Shown in pieces: positions 16,992 to 25,559 of a stretch of 64,000 nt of DNA. Positions within the stretch are counted from its first letter, which is position 1; each line of letters opens with the position of its first letter. The stretch is from Cyanobacteria bacterium UBA791 (GTDB taxonomy: Bacteria; Cyanobacteriota; Vampirovibrionia; Gastranaerophilales; Gastranaerophilaceae). Position numbers and translations under genes: made by a program. The notes below the pieces were generated by a model. The model was not told the origin of the DNA. It did no database searches and saw only the letters and a list, made by a program, of their open reading frames with translations. The stretch spans positions 1 through 64,000 of the forward strand of contig DBIX01000033.1 in NCBI GenBank assembly GCA_002297005.1, read 5' to 3'.

Positions 16992-17873
16992 CTAGTCTTT
17001 ATTAGTTACTCTTGTATAGCCAAACACTTCCATTTCGCTTAAGAATTGACCATAAGACTTTGTAAATGGCTCATTTGGTTTATAAGGATCTACAATAACA
17101 ACCTCTTTAATTTTACCTTTGTCATTTTTGATAACACCTTTAACGGAAACGGCATGACTAATGTCTCCGGTAGAATCTGGACTATTGTCCTTTGAAATAT
17201 ATGTAGTAGAAAATCCATTATTATTTTCTGGATCTTCTGACATTGCCATTAAAACCATTTCAACTTGTTGTTCATAGTTTTTGTGGTTCTTAGTAAATTC
17301 TCTTCCTTTTACTCCAGTCATAAGATACTGTAAAGAGTCCACACCCGCTAAACTATTACCTTTTATTGTTCCACCATTTAGGTTTTCTTCTTTAAAGTGC
17401 TTTTCTGTTGCTAACTCTAGCAATAGTGCATCAGCATCACCTTTTGAATAATAGCTATCTTTTTGAGCTTTTTCAAATTCTTCTTTAGAAATTTTTATAT
17501 CTTTGTTTACACCTTTAAAATGCACAGTAAAACTACCGTCGTCTTCTTTTTTTATAGCTTTTTCAAAAGCTTCTTTGCCCCATTTTGTTTGAGCCATAGA
17601 ATTCATTTGTGATAATAGCCAACAGTCACCTGCGGTACGACCTTGAGCCCCACCTTGAATAACACCGTCTGGAGTATTTTTAATTCTTTCTTTTTCTGCT
17701 TTTTCTTCTGCCTTTTTAGCTTGTTTTTCTTCTTTTGTTAATTTTACAGGCTTCTTATCTTCTATTAAATTATTCCCAAAAATACTTGTATCTTCAGCTT
17801 TTTGTTGAGTTGAAGTTATTTGATTTTTCTGTTGAGAAATACCTAATTTTGAGATTGAAATATCATTAAACAT
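16992..17873 (-). CDS. Second calpain-like cysteine protease, catalytic Asn replaced by Asp
   Basis: This 293-residue protein has a calpain-type core: C84 in AGDCWLLSQMNSMA, H240 in ISHAVSV, and the third position as D262 in VDPYKP where calpains have N-P-W. The N-terminal 70 residues are a charged linker (KKAEEKAEKERIKN). AAGGAAA precedes the ATG at 17873; an upstream ATG at 17909 lacks a site. It is much smaller than the neighbouring calpain-like protein and shares little beyond the active-site regions. Whether the Asp variant is active is unclear. Confidence 0.72.
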   Translation of the reverse strand: MFNDISISKLGISQQKNQITSTQQKAEDTSIFGNNLIEDKKPVKLTKEEKQAKKAEEKAEKERIKNTPDGVIQGGAQGRTAGDCWLLSQMNSMAQTKWGKEAFEKAIKKEDDGSFTVHFKGVNKDIKISKEEFEKAQKDSYYSKGDADALLLELATEKHFKEENLNGGTIKGNSLAGVDSLQYLMTGVKGREFTKNHKNYEQQVEMVLMAMSEDPENNNGFSTTYISKDNSPDSTGDISHAVSVKGVIKNDKGKIKEVVIVDPYKPNEPFTKSYGQFLSEMEVFGYTRVTNKD

Positions 17874-18002
17874 TAAATTTTCCTTATTTGTATTTATTTT
17901 TATAAACAACGCTAAATATTAAAATTGTTATTTTAGAGTCAAAATATAACAATAGTTTACAATAATCCGTGTTAAAATTTAAGAGTTAAAGGAAATTATC
18001 TT

Positions 18003-18602
18003 ATGAAAAAACTTATTATATTTGTATTCGTATTTATTCTTACTAGTCTTTCGACTAGTGCCAAAACTTTAAAAGGTAAAGTTATTGGAGAAATTTCAAC
18101 ATATTACCCAAAAGAAACGATAAGAATAGAGGTTACAAAATCGGTAACGATAAAAAATACAGAATTTAAAAAGGGTTATGTTGTAACTGGAACAATGACT
18201 AACGTAAAAAGCCCTGACAAAGGACAAAACGAGGCTAGTTTTGTATTTACAATAACAGATTATAATGATTTAGAGGGAATTAATTATAAAGTTACAGAAG
18301 AATTAAAAACAACATATAGACCAAAATCATTTTTAGATGCAGGATTTTTGAAAGATGCAGACCTTTCTTTTGCACCAAATATGCCTCTTCAAATGGATAA
18401 TAGTCTTAGCAATTCTTCGCCACAATCTTACAAAAATGTTAATGTAAAACCAATGTCTGTAGTAAATAGCTTACTTCCAGAAGAATATAGAGCTGATACC
18501 GCAGATATTGAAACAGATTATAGAGCTGCTTTACCGAGTGACAAAGAAGACATTTTACTTTTAGATGGGGATAGAATTAAATTTGATTTTCCAGAAAAAT
18601 AG
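18003..18602 (+). CDS. Secreted protein of unknown function
   Basis: This 199-residue protein has a clear Sec signal (MKKLIIFVFVFILTSLSTSA, cleavage near residue 20) and a beta-rich mature region (TIRIEVTKSVTIKN, then FVFTITDYND), ending with a polar tail. No recognisable domain. AAAGG precedes the ATG. It is probably periplasmic or cell-surface. Confidence 0.65.
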   Translation: MKKLIIFVFVFILTSLSTSAKTLKGKVIGEISTYYPKETIRIEVTKSVTIKNTEFKKGYVVTGTMTNVKSPDKGQNEASFVFTITDYNDLEGINYKVTEELKTTYRPKSFLDAGFLKDADLSFAPNMPLQMDNSLSNSSPQSYKNVNVKPMSVVNSLLPEEYRADTADIETDYRAALPSDKEDILLLDGDRIKFDFPEK

Positions 18603-18607
18603 TAGGA

Positions 18608-18636
18608 TTGACGACGAATAAAAGCAGAGTTATAAT
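18608..18636 (+). promoter_or_regulatory. Near-consensus promoter of the 119-residue protein
   Basis: TTGACG (18608-18613), 17 nt, TATAAT (18631-18636), 28 nt before the ATG, with AAGGAG in between. One of the strongest housekeeping-type promoters in the window, implying abundant expression of the small protein. Confidence 0.8.
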
Positions 18637-18663
18637 AAATATAGATTTTAAGGAGCTAGAAAT

Positions 18664-19023
18664 ATGTCAGATATAAGTTCAACATCATCAATATCTTCAC
18701 AAGATATGCTATCAGAGTTGCAAAGTAGCAATAACTCTACTCGTACAAAATCTGAGTTTGAAATTTTAAACGAACTTAAAAGTAACGCCTCATCAAAAAC
18801 AAAAACAGCTCAACAAATTGCCGAAGAATATGGCATAACTTTGGTTAAGGCTCAATCTATTTTAGAACAACTAAACGATGATTCTTCAGATGATAATATG
18901 TCTGTTAACACAGATAATACAACTCAAACTGTTGATGTAAACTCTGCACTTTCTCAACCATATTCATACACAGTAGAAGATGTTTCTAATATGGAAAACT
19001 CTACTATGTCATATCAAGTTTAA
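18664..19023 (+). CDS. Small Ser/Asn/Asp-rich protein of unknown function
   Basis: This 119-residue hydrophilic protein has no signal or membrane segment. The N- and C-terminal parts are low complexity (serine, asparagine, threonine). The middle contains TAQQIAEEYGITLVKAQSIL, which reads like a degenerate helix-turn-helix or short helical hairpin. It has an excellent promoter and AAGGAG ribosome binding site, so it is probably well expressed. I do not recognise the family. Confidence 0.6.
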   Translation: MSDISSTSSISSQDMLSELQSSNNSTRTKSEFEILNELKSNASSKTKTAQQIAEEYGITLVKAQSILEQLNDDSSDDNMSVNTDNTTQTVDVNSALSQPYSYTVEDVSNMENSTMSYQV

Positions 19024-19905
19024 TTATAAATATGCTTTTATAGATTTTTCTATCCAATATTCAAATTCTGTTTTTGGATAAAGTTTTTCGTACTCTTTTA
19101 TTTTCAAATACATATCAACCCCATCTGACACATCGTGCCATAAATCTGCAAATAGGTAGTCAAAAGTATAGTTTTTCATTTCTTTTTCTAAAAATTCAAA
19201 AGCATCCATTTTTATTATTTTTATTTTATTGCTATTTTCAAATTGAGGAAGAAGATATTTTGAGAATAAGTTTATAATTGTTTCGTTGCTATCAACAACA
19301 TAAACATCTTCTACATCTAGTTTATTTGAAACCATATATTGAAAATATCCTAAGCCTAAGCCAAAAGTTAAAACCTTACCATGAGCTTTTTCAATAGGCA
19401 TTTTCATAGTTTCTATTTCATTTGGAGTAACAGTCATCCAAATTCTATCATTTTCTAAAATTGCTGGATAACGAAAATCCTCTTCAAAAAATCCGATTTG
19501 AGGATACATTCTACCATCTTTATCAACCTCAATATCGTTGTATACAAAACCCTCATAAGGTTTGTAAAAATCATATTTTAATTCAATATTATCTAATTTA
19601 ATTTTAGGATTTCTAACCTTTTTAAAATAAAGATTTTCTTTGTATTCAGAAACCTCTAACTTTTTAACCATTTTAGGGAAATACTGATTAAAAATATCTT
19701 TATCAAGATTTTTATCTAAAATATCAAGCCCAACGCCATTTGCCAAAATAATAGAAAAAGCTTGTTCTACATTCACTTTATCAGAAACTATTTCTTCAAT
19801 ATCAGACCTTGAAATGTAATCAGAGTAATTATTCAAATAATTACTCATCAAGGAAAAAATTCTAAAATTATCGTCTTCAATTTGTTTATTTGTCATTTTT
19901 ATCAT
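19024..19905 (-). CDS. SAM-dependent methyltransferase-like protein
   Basis: In this 293-residue protein the second half has a Rossmann-type SAM site: VLTFGLGLGYFQYMVSNK (motif I), VYVVDSNETII (acidic residue for the ribose), and FDYLFADLWHD, as in spermidine-synthase-like methyltransferases. The N-terminal half is unrecognised. Its start overlaps the end of the SpoIIE-kinase gene by 20 bp, so it is co-translated with the stress-signalling genes. Substrate unknown. Confidence 0.65.
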   Translation of the reverse strand: MIKMTNKQIEDDNFRIFSLMSNYLNNYSDYISRSDIEEIVSDKVNVEQAFSIILANGVGLDILDKNLDKDIFNQYFPKMVKKLEVSEYKENLYFKKVRNPKIKLDNIELKYDFYKPYEGFVYNDIEVDKDGRMYPQIGFFEEDFRYPAILENDRIWMTVTPNEIETMKMPIEKAHGKVLTFGLGLGYFQYMVSNKLDVEDVYVVDSNETIINLFSKYLLPQFENSNKIKIIKMDAFEFLEKEMKNYTFDYLFADLWHDVSDGVDMYLKIKEYEKLYPKTEFEYWIEKSIKAYL

Positions 19906-22225
19906 TGTCCAAATTCATAGAAATCTTGAATATATTTCTACCGTGTGCGTATTCGTATTCAACATTATCCATAGAATTTTTAACCATGTGAATACCAAGA
20001 CCTCCAATTGGTCTATCTTCAAGACTCAACGTAATATCAGGTTCAGGATGTGTTAATGGGTTAAAGTGTTTACCTGAATCTATAAATACAACTTCAATAG
20101 CATTATCATCATAAGAAATACTAATTTCTACGTTACCGACTTCATCATCAGGATAAGCATAATTAGAAATGTTTGCAAAAATTTCTTCTGCAGAAACAAG
20201 TATTCTTGAACGTTTAGAATCATCCAAACCAAGAGTATCGCAAATGTGTTCAACCCTGTGCAACAATTCATTCAAAGATGTAACTGATGCCGGAAGTTTA
20301 AAGTTTTTAACACCAAAGTATTCTATTGCCAACATTGTAATATCATCAGGTTGTTCATTTGGAGCATCTTTTGTGTATTCGTTAATATCTTCACCGATAT
20401 TATTCAATAAATCAAAAATAGATTTATCCTTGTTTTTATTCAAACATTCTTTTAAATTTTTATCTCCAAACATTTCGCCATCAGCATTTGTAGATTCCGT
20501 AATGCCGTCTGTATATAAGAAGATTTTTTCGTTAGCTTGCAAATGAATTTCTTCTTCTTCATACTTAATATTTGGAAGACCACCAACAACAAAATTTTGT
20601 TTACAGTTAATCATTTCAAATGAGCCATCAACTCTTTTTATGTAAGGGTGGTTATGACCAGCATTTACAAATTTAACTCTGCCAGTAGATAATTCCATAA
20701 CACAAAGGAATATTGTTACAAACAAACCTTGGTCATTATCCTGACAAAGTTCAGTATTAACCTTATCAAACAATTCAGGAAGAGGAATATCTGTTTTTGC
20801 AAAGTTTTTGATAATTGTTTTTGCTTTCATCATAAATAAAGCAGCCGGAATACCTTTACCTGAAACATCTGCAATTAAAAAAGCTAATTTATCTTCATTA
20901 ATAAGATAAAAATCATAAAAATCACCGCCGACTTTTTTTGCAGCATCCATTGTTGCATAAATATCAAACTCTTTATGATAAGGAAAAGCTGGAAAACGAT
21001 TTGGCATTGTCGTTGTTTGGATAGCTTTTGCAACCTTTAATTCGAATTCTGCCTGTTTTCTTTCTTTTTCATAACCGTCTAGAGTATGAATATATTTTTT
21101 AATATCTTCAACAGCTCTATTCAAAGTATCTGACAAAATTGCAAACTCAAATGGTTTTCTTAAATCACAAACAATATCAAGATTTCCACGACCAATTTTC
21201 TTTGCAATATCTACAAGATAATCAATTGGCTTATTAATATTTCTTTCTAAGAAAGTATAGAAAATAAAGTAAACTCCGATATATAAACTTAATAAGAATA
21301 AAATAATCATAGCTACTTTTATTCTTAAAATCTTAAACAATTCAGAAGTCGGAACGTTTACAATTAAAACCATTCCATTTTCAAAGTTCTTGATAAACAT
21401 AATATATTTACGATTTTTGTAAACAAGTTCTGTTTTTTGTTCTAAATCCTCATTATACCAAGAAATTTCTTCTAAAGATTTTCCTATCAATTCTTTATTT
21501 TCAATATTTGAATCTTGGTAGTAAAGAATAAAATCGTCTTTTTTATCCGCAAAAAGAATAATGGAATTTTTTGGAGTTTTACTTGCTTGTAGCCTATTAA
21601 CGATTGACTCTAAATCCCAATCAATAGTAGCAATACCTATTACTCTTCCTTTTTCATCATAAATGGCTTTTCCAATAGTTGTCATCAATCTATCAGTAAG
21701 GTTTGAATCAATATATGGTACAACCCAAGCAACGTCATCTTTTTTTGATACGTTCTTCAACAAAATTTTATACCAAATTTCATTTTGGTAATCATAATTC
21801 AACTCATCTAAAGTTTTGTTTGAATATATTTCGCCATTCTTGTAAAAAACACCTAATCGAGAATCCAACGGTTTAATTTTATACGGTTCAAACCAAATAC
21901 CACCAGAATAAATTTCATCTTTTTTCAAAATAGATTTATTATTTTTAAAAACTGATTCAACATAAGAATTTAATCTGGCACTATCGCCTTTATACTCAGC
22001 ATAAACATTCCCACCAGAAGCCAATTCTGACACAATAACTTTCAAATCATAAATTACTGTATCAATATTGTACGTAAATTTATCAACTCTAACGTCATAA
22101 GCTTCTATCTTAACCTGTTTACCGTTTTCATAAGCAGATAGAGCTATTGCAAAAGTTACAATAGACAAGATTAATAACAATAATGAAATTATAAAAATTA
22201 TTTTAAATTTAAGAGTTTTAAACAT
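19886..22225 (-). CDS. Membrane SpoIIE-type PP2C phosphatase fused to an anti-sigma kinase domain
   Basis: This 779-residue sensor-effector starts with one membrane helix, then an extracytoplasmic cache-like sensor (about 40-300), a second helix and a HAMP-like linker. A SpoIIE/RsbU phosphatase follows (about 410-630: FLIADVSGKGIPAALF, NAGHNHPY, LYTDGITES, DDITML), then a C-terminal HATPase of the RsbW/SpoIIAB type (EEIFANISNYAY, IDSGKHFNP, GGLGIHMV). Both opposing activities of a partner-switching system are thus on one chain. The STAS gene just upstream, overlapping by 8 bp, is the obvious substrate. Which sigma factor or target is controlled is not visible here. Confidence 0.9.
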   Translation of the reverse strand: MFKTLKFKIIFIISLLLLILSIVTFAIALSAYENGKQVKIEAYDVRVDKFTYNIDTVIYDLKVIVSELASGGNVYAEYKGDSARLNSYVESVFKNNKSILKKDEIYSGGIWFEPYKIKPLDSRLGVFYKNGEIYSNKTLDELNYDYQNEIWYKILLKNVSKKDDVAWVVPYIDSNLTDRLMTTIGKAIYDEKGRVIGIATIDWDLESIVNRLQASKTPKNSIILFADKKDDFILYYQDSNIENKELIGKSLEEISWYNEDLEQKTELVYKNRKYIMFIKNFENGMVLIVNVPTSELFKILRIKVAMIILFLLSLYIGVYFIFYTFLERNINKPIDYLVDIAKKIGRGNLDIVCDLRKPFEFAILSDTLNRAVEDIKKYIHTLDGYEKERKQAEFELKVAKAIQTTTMPNRFPAFPYHKEFDIYATMDAAKKVGGDFYDFYLINEDKLAFLIADVSGKGIPAALFMMKAKTIIKNFAKTDIPLPELFDKVNTELCQDNDQGLFVTIFLCVMELSTGRVKFVNAGHNHPYIKRVDGSFEMINCKQNFVVGGLPNIKYEEEEIHLQANEKIFLYTDGITESTNADGEMFGDKNLKECLNKNKDKSIFDLLNNIGEDINEYTKDAPNEQPDDITMLAIEYFGVKNFKLPASVTSLNELLHRVEHICDTLGLDDSKRSRILVSAEEIFANISNYAYPDDEVGNVEISISYDDNAIEVVFIDSGKHFNPLTHPEPDITLSLEDRPIGGLGIHMVKNSMDNVEYEYAHGRNIFKISMNLDNDKNDK

Positions 22226-22520
22226 TTTCGATAGTTAATATTTTGCTAAAACCTGTCATGTTAAATACATCCATAACAGATGCGTTAGGATTAAGAACCT
22301 TCATAGTTCCTTGAGATGCCATTCTTTTTTGAAGTTCTAATATTGCTCTCAAACCTAAACTTGAAATATATTCAACATTAGAAAAATCAAGAATTAAATT
22401 TTCAATATTATCTAATGCATCATTAACTTGTTCGCCAAATTCCATAGCGGTATTAGTATCAATTCTTCCGTCAATACTAATTATTACAGATGTGCCTTTT
22501 TTAGTCTTTGTAAGGTTCAT
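22218..22520 (-). CDS. STAS-domain anti-sigma factor antagonist
   Basis: This 100-residue single-domain STAS protein is like SpoIIAA/RsbV. The segment FSNVEYISSLGLRAIL holds the expected phospho-serine (S53 or S54). The start is the ATG at 22520 with GGAG 9 nt upstream; an in-frame TTG at 22535 would swallow that site. It overlaps the SpoIIE-phosphatase/kinase gene, so phosphorylation and dephosphorylation of this protein are probably both carried out by the neighbour. Confidence 0.9.
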   Translation of the reverse strand: MNLTKTKKGTSVIISIDGRIDTNTAMEFGEQVNDALDNIENLILDFSNVEYISSLGLRAILELQKRMASQGTMKVLNPNASVMDVFNMTGFSKILTIENV

Positions 22521-22663
22521 TAAATCATACTCCAATCAGGATTTGCTTTTTACTTATTATAACATATTGCAAATATTAAAACAACCTTAAGAAAGAGTTC
22601 GCATGATGAAAATTTATTGTATAATTAGCTTGATAAAAAGGTAGCAAAATAGGGAGAAGAAAA

Positions 22664-23173
22664 ATGATTAACGAAAAAATGGAAAAAGCATTTAATGACC
22701 AAATCAACAAAGAATTATACTCAGAATACTTATATTTGGCTATGAAAGCAAAATTTGCAGAAATGAACCTACAAGGTTTTGTAACTTGGTTTGACGTTCA
22801 AGTACAAGAAGAACATGCTCATGCAATGGGTATGTATGATTACTTGAACGAAAGAGGCGGAAAGATTGATTTATTAGCAATCGACAAACCTGAAATCAAA
22901 GGTTCAACTCCATTAGAAATCTTTGAACAAGTTCTTGAACACGAAGAATACGTAACTTCAAGAATTAACGCTTTAATGGACGTAGCAGAAGAAGTTAAAG
23001 ATAGAGCAGCCTTATCTTTCTTAGACTGGTACTTAAAAGAACAAGTTGAAGAAGAATCAAATGTTGGCGGTGTTCTAGCTACATTAAAATTAATCGGCGA
23101 AGACAAAAAAGCTCTATTATTATTAGACAAAGACCTAGGTGCAAGAACTTTCGTTGCTCCAGTAATTGGCTAA
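22664..23173 (+). CDS. Ferritin (non-haem, FtnA type)
   Basis: This 169-residue four-helix iron storage protein has ferroxidase-centre residues in NKELYSEYLYLAMKA, VQEEHAHAMGMYDYL and EEVTSRI-type helices, and lacks the haem-binding Met pattern of bacterioferritin. It stores Fe(III) in the cytoplasm and guards against oxidants, which fits the oxygen-sensitive enzymes nearby. Strong Shine-Dalgarno (AGGGAG), a TATAAT at 22620-22625 and a strong terminator indicate a monocistronic, well expressed gene. Confidence 0.95.
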   Translation: MINEKMEKAFNDQINKELYSEYLYLAMKAKFAEMNLQGFVTWFDVQVQEEHAHAMGMYDYLNERGGKIDLLAIDKPEIKGSTPLEIFEQVLEHEEYVTSRINALMDVAEEVKDRAALSFLDWYLKEQVEEESNVGGVLATLKLIGEDKKALLLLDKDLGARTFVAPVIG

Positions 23174-23194
23174 AAATCAATGTAAGTCGACAGG

Positions 23195-23230
23195 AAAAGG
23201 ATGAAGCTAGGACTTCATCCTTTTTTATTT
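23195..23230 (+). terminator. Terminator of the ferritin gene
   Basis: AAAAGGATGAAG, loop CTAGGA, CTTCATCCTTTT followed by T-rich sequence; it overlaps the end of the convergent SulP gene. Confidence 0.9.
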
Positions 23231-24832
23231 TCTAATATTTTCTACTGCAACATTAATTGCATCTTTTTCATCCTTAAACAATGAGCTTTCACCAATTTGA
23301 TCAGTAATCGTATGCATTTCAACTATTTTGTTATGAACATTTTCATTTGTTATAACTAGCAATAATTTTATGTGTTGAGATTGCAATCTTACAATAATAT
23401 CTTCAAGTGCAAATATTGCAGACATATCAAGTTCAATGTTTGAGTTATAAGTTAAGATTATATATTTTGTTTCTAACAATTCGTCAAAGTGAGAAACTAT
23501 TTGACTTATTGAACCAAAGAAGAATTGTCCATCCAAGTGTAAAATTCTGATTTTGTAATGTGATTGTTGTTCAACACTAATTTCATAATCAGAATATATT
23601 TCTGAATCTTGTTTTTCTTTGATAGCAGTATTATCAGCACTACGTTTTGCAAAAAGGAGAGAAGATAATACAATCCCAACGCCAATTGCAAAAATAAGGT
23701 TATAAAATACTGTCAAGAATAAAACTATCAAAAGGACTGTTAAATCGTCTTTTGGTGCAAATTTCAAGATTTTTAAAACTTTAAAATCAATAATATCCAT
23801 ACCAATTTTTATTAAAATAGCTGCCAAAACACAAATTGGAATTTGCACAATAAACCAACTAAATTTTAACAATATGATTAATAAAAATATAGAACTTATA
23901 ATACCTGTAAGGTTTGTTTTCGCATCATTTTTAACAGCTGCAACACTTCTCATAGTAGCAGCAGAACCAGCCATTGAGCCTGTGAGTGAGCAAATCAAAT
24001 TACCTAAACCGTGTACAAAAATGAACTTTTTAAAATTAGATTTTTGTTTTGTTAAAGAATCGATAATAACACCTGTCAAAAGACTTTCACTTGTTGTAAC
24101 AAAAGCTAAAGTCAAGGCAAGTGGAAAATATTTTGAAATTAAATCAATAGAAAAATTTGGGATTTGCAACTGTGGGAAAGCAACACTCATTGTTGAAATC
24201 TTATCAACATTCCACCCTAAATAATAAGTAACAACTGTCATTAAAACTAATATTAAAAGCTGTGCTGGAATTATTCTTGAAATAGCTTTTGGAGTAAAAA
24301 ATAGTAGCAACAAGGTACTTATACCCAAAATTGCAGAATGAAGATTAATAGAATTAAACAGTTGCGGAAGATTTATAAGAGCTTGAATTGTTGAAGAACA
24401 GGTAATTCCACCAAGTAAAACTGGTGTTTGCAAAATTATAATAATTAATCCAATACCACTTAAAAAGCCTGAAATTACAGGATAAGGAACATATTTGATA
24501 AGTTTTGGAGCAGAGGTCAAAGAAATCAAAATCTGCAAAATAGATGCCATAACCAAAATTAAAATAACATCAGAAATTTTACCAGAAGTAAAAGCAAAAG
24601 CAGATGCCAAAATAATTGCAATAGGAGCAGTTGGACCAGATACAACAGGATGTTTACACCCAATAAGACCAACTATAAAGGATAAAATTATTGCACCCCA
24701 TATCCCAGCAGAAGCCCCAAAACCTGAAGCAACACCAAATGCTAGAGCTTGAGGCAATGCAATAATACCAGCAATTATAGCCCCGAATGTATCACCTTTT
24801 ACAAAACTAAGTTTTTTTAATATGTTTTCCAT
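23225..24832 (-). CDS. SulP-family anion transporter with STAS domain
   Basis: This 535-residue protein has about 12 membrane helices with the SulP N-terminal pattern (GIIALPQALAFGVASG) and a cytoplasmic STAS domain from about residue 420 (IRILHLDGQFFFGS, then YNSNIELDMSAIFALEDI). SulP proteins carry sulfate, bicarbonate or dicarboxylates; the ion cannot be chosen from sequence, though a carbonic anhydrase gene exists at 49 kb. The ATG at 24832 has GGAG upstream and replaces a longer frame starting at 24868. Confidence 0.92.
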   Translation of the reverse strand: MENILKKLSFVKGDTFGAIIAGIIALPQALAFGVASGFGASAGIWGAIILSFIVGLIGCKHPVVSGPTAPIAIILASAFAFTSGKISDVILILVMASILQILISLTSAPKLIKYVPYPVISGFLSGIGLIIIILQTPVLLGGITCSSTIQALINLPQLFNSINLHSAILGISTLLLLFFTPKAISRIIPAQLLILVLMTVVTYYLGWNVDKISTMSVAFPQLQIPNFSIDLISKYFPLALTLAFVTTSESLLTGVIIDSLTKQKSNFKKFIFVHGLGNLICSLTGSMAGSAATMRSVAAVKNDAKTNLTGIISSIFLLIILLKFSWFIVQIPICVLAAILIKIGMDIIDFKVLKILKFAPKDDLTVLLIVLFLTVFYNLIFAIGVGIVLSSLLFAKRSADNTAIKEKQDSEIYSDYEISVEQQSHYKIRILHLDGQFFFGSISQIVSHFDELLETKYIILTYNSNIELDMSAIFALEDIIVRLQSQHIKLLLVITNENVHNKIVEMHTITDQIGESSLFKDEKDAINVAVENIRK

Positions 24833-24918
24833 AATTTCTCCACAAATTGTTAAGTAAAATATTACCATGAGGCAATTTTCTTTTCTATAAATTGTTTATA
24901 TACATGTGTAGTTAGGTA

Positions 24919-24967
24919 TTGACAAAATGTTAGTCTTGCCTTACAATCATGTTAGTCGCAACTAACA
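24919..24967 (+). promoter_or_regulatory. Consensus promoter with twin TGTTAGTC sites and a palindromic operator
   Basis: TTGACA (24919-24924), 17 nt, TACAAT (24942-24947). A perfect palindrome TGTTAGT-CGCA-ACTAACA (24950-24967) covers the expected transcription start, and its left half TGTTAGTC is repeated at 24929-24936, 21 bp (two helical turns) away, inside the spacer. GTTAG/CTAAC half-sites resemble DtxR/IdeR-family metal-repressor operators, and a DtxR-type gene is encoded at 28053. Confidence 0.65.
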
Positions 24968-24981
24968 AAGTGTGGGTAAAT

Positions 24982-25527
24982 ATGTGTAACGCTGTATCGG
25001 AAGCAGTATCTCTATATAATGACGGTAGAGAAGTCTTAAAGGGGAATATAACCAAAATCCCAGAGGCTTTAATTGAAACTACCCGAATTTTAAAAGCAGT
25101 CAAACCTGTTTCTGACAAATATAATCCAAAACAAGATTCTTACGTAAAAAAAGCGTGGGATTTTGCTGACAGAAATAGCGATAACATAGAACTTGTCATG
25201 GGATTAGTAAATTTAAGAAAAGATAAAGACAAGGTTAGAAATGGTTCATCATTTTTAGCTGGATTTGCTGTTTCTAAAGGTTTGGAGAAATGTATGGAAA
25301 CAGAAAAAGGTGAAAAGATTTTAGGCAAAATCTCAGAAGCCGTACCGAAAGGAATTTCAAAAGTTTTCAAACTTAATAGCGAAAAAGCAAAAAAAGTTGT
25401 AGATGCTTCAAAAATGCTAATTTCAGGTGTGCTATATCAAGTTGCATCTGATAAGGTAGGTGAAATTGCCTCTGGCTTTACAGAAAAAGCGATTGACAAT
25501 TTAAGAAAGAGCAAAAAACTAATTTAA
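24982..25527 (+). CDS. Hypothetical protein, first gene of the opine-type cassette
   Basis: This 181-residue, mainly helical, lysine-rich protein has no signal peptide or recognisable domain. The frame is open from 24949, but that ATG lies upstream of the predicted transcription start, so the ATG at 24982 is used here. It lies 32 bp before the opine dehydrogenase gene under a strong, operator-bearing promoter. Unlike staphylopine-type clusters, it does not look like a nicotianamine-synthase-like enzyme or a histidine racemase. Confidence 0.6.
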   Translation: MCNAVSEAVSLYNDGREVLKGNITKIPEALIETTRILKAVKPVSDKYNPKQDSYVKKAWDFADRNSDNIELVMGLVNLRKDKDKVRNGSSFLAGFAVSKGLEKCMETEKGEKILGKISEAVPKGISKVFKLNSEKAKKVVDASKMLISGVLYQVASDKVGEIASGFTEKAIDNLRKSKKLI

Positions 25528-25559
25528 AAGAAAATATATAAGAGAAAGAGAGTATTACT

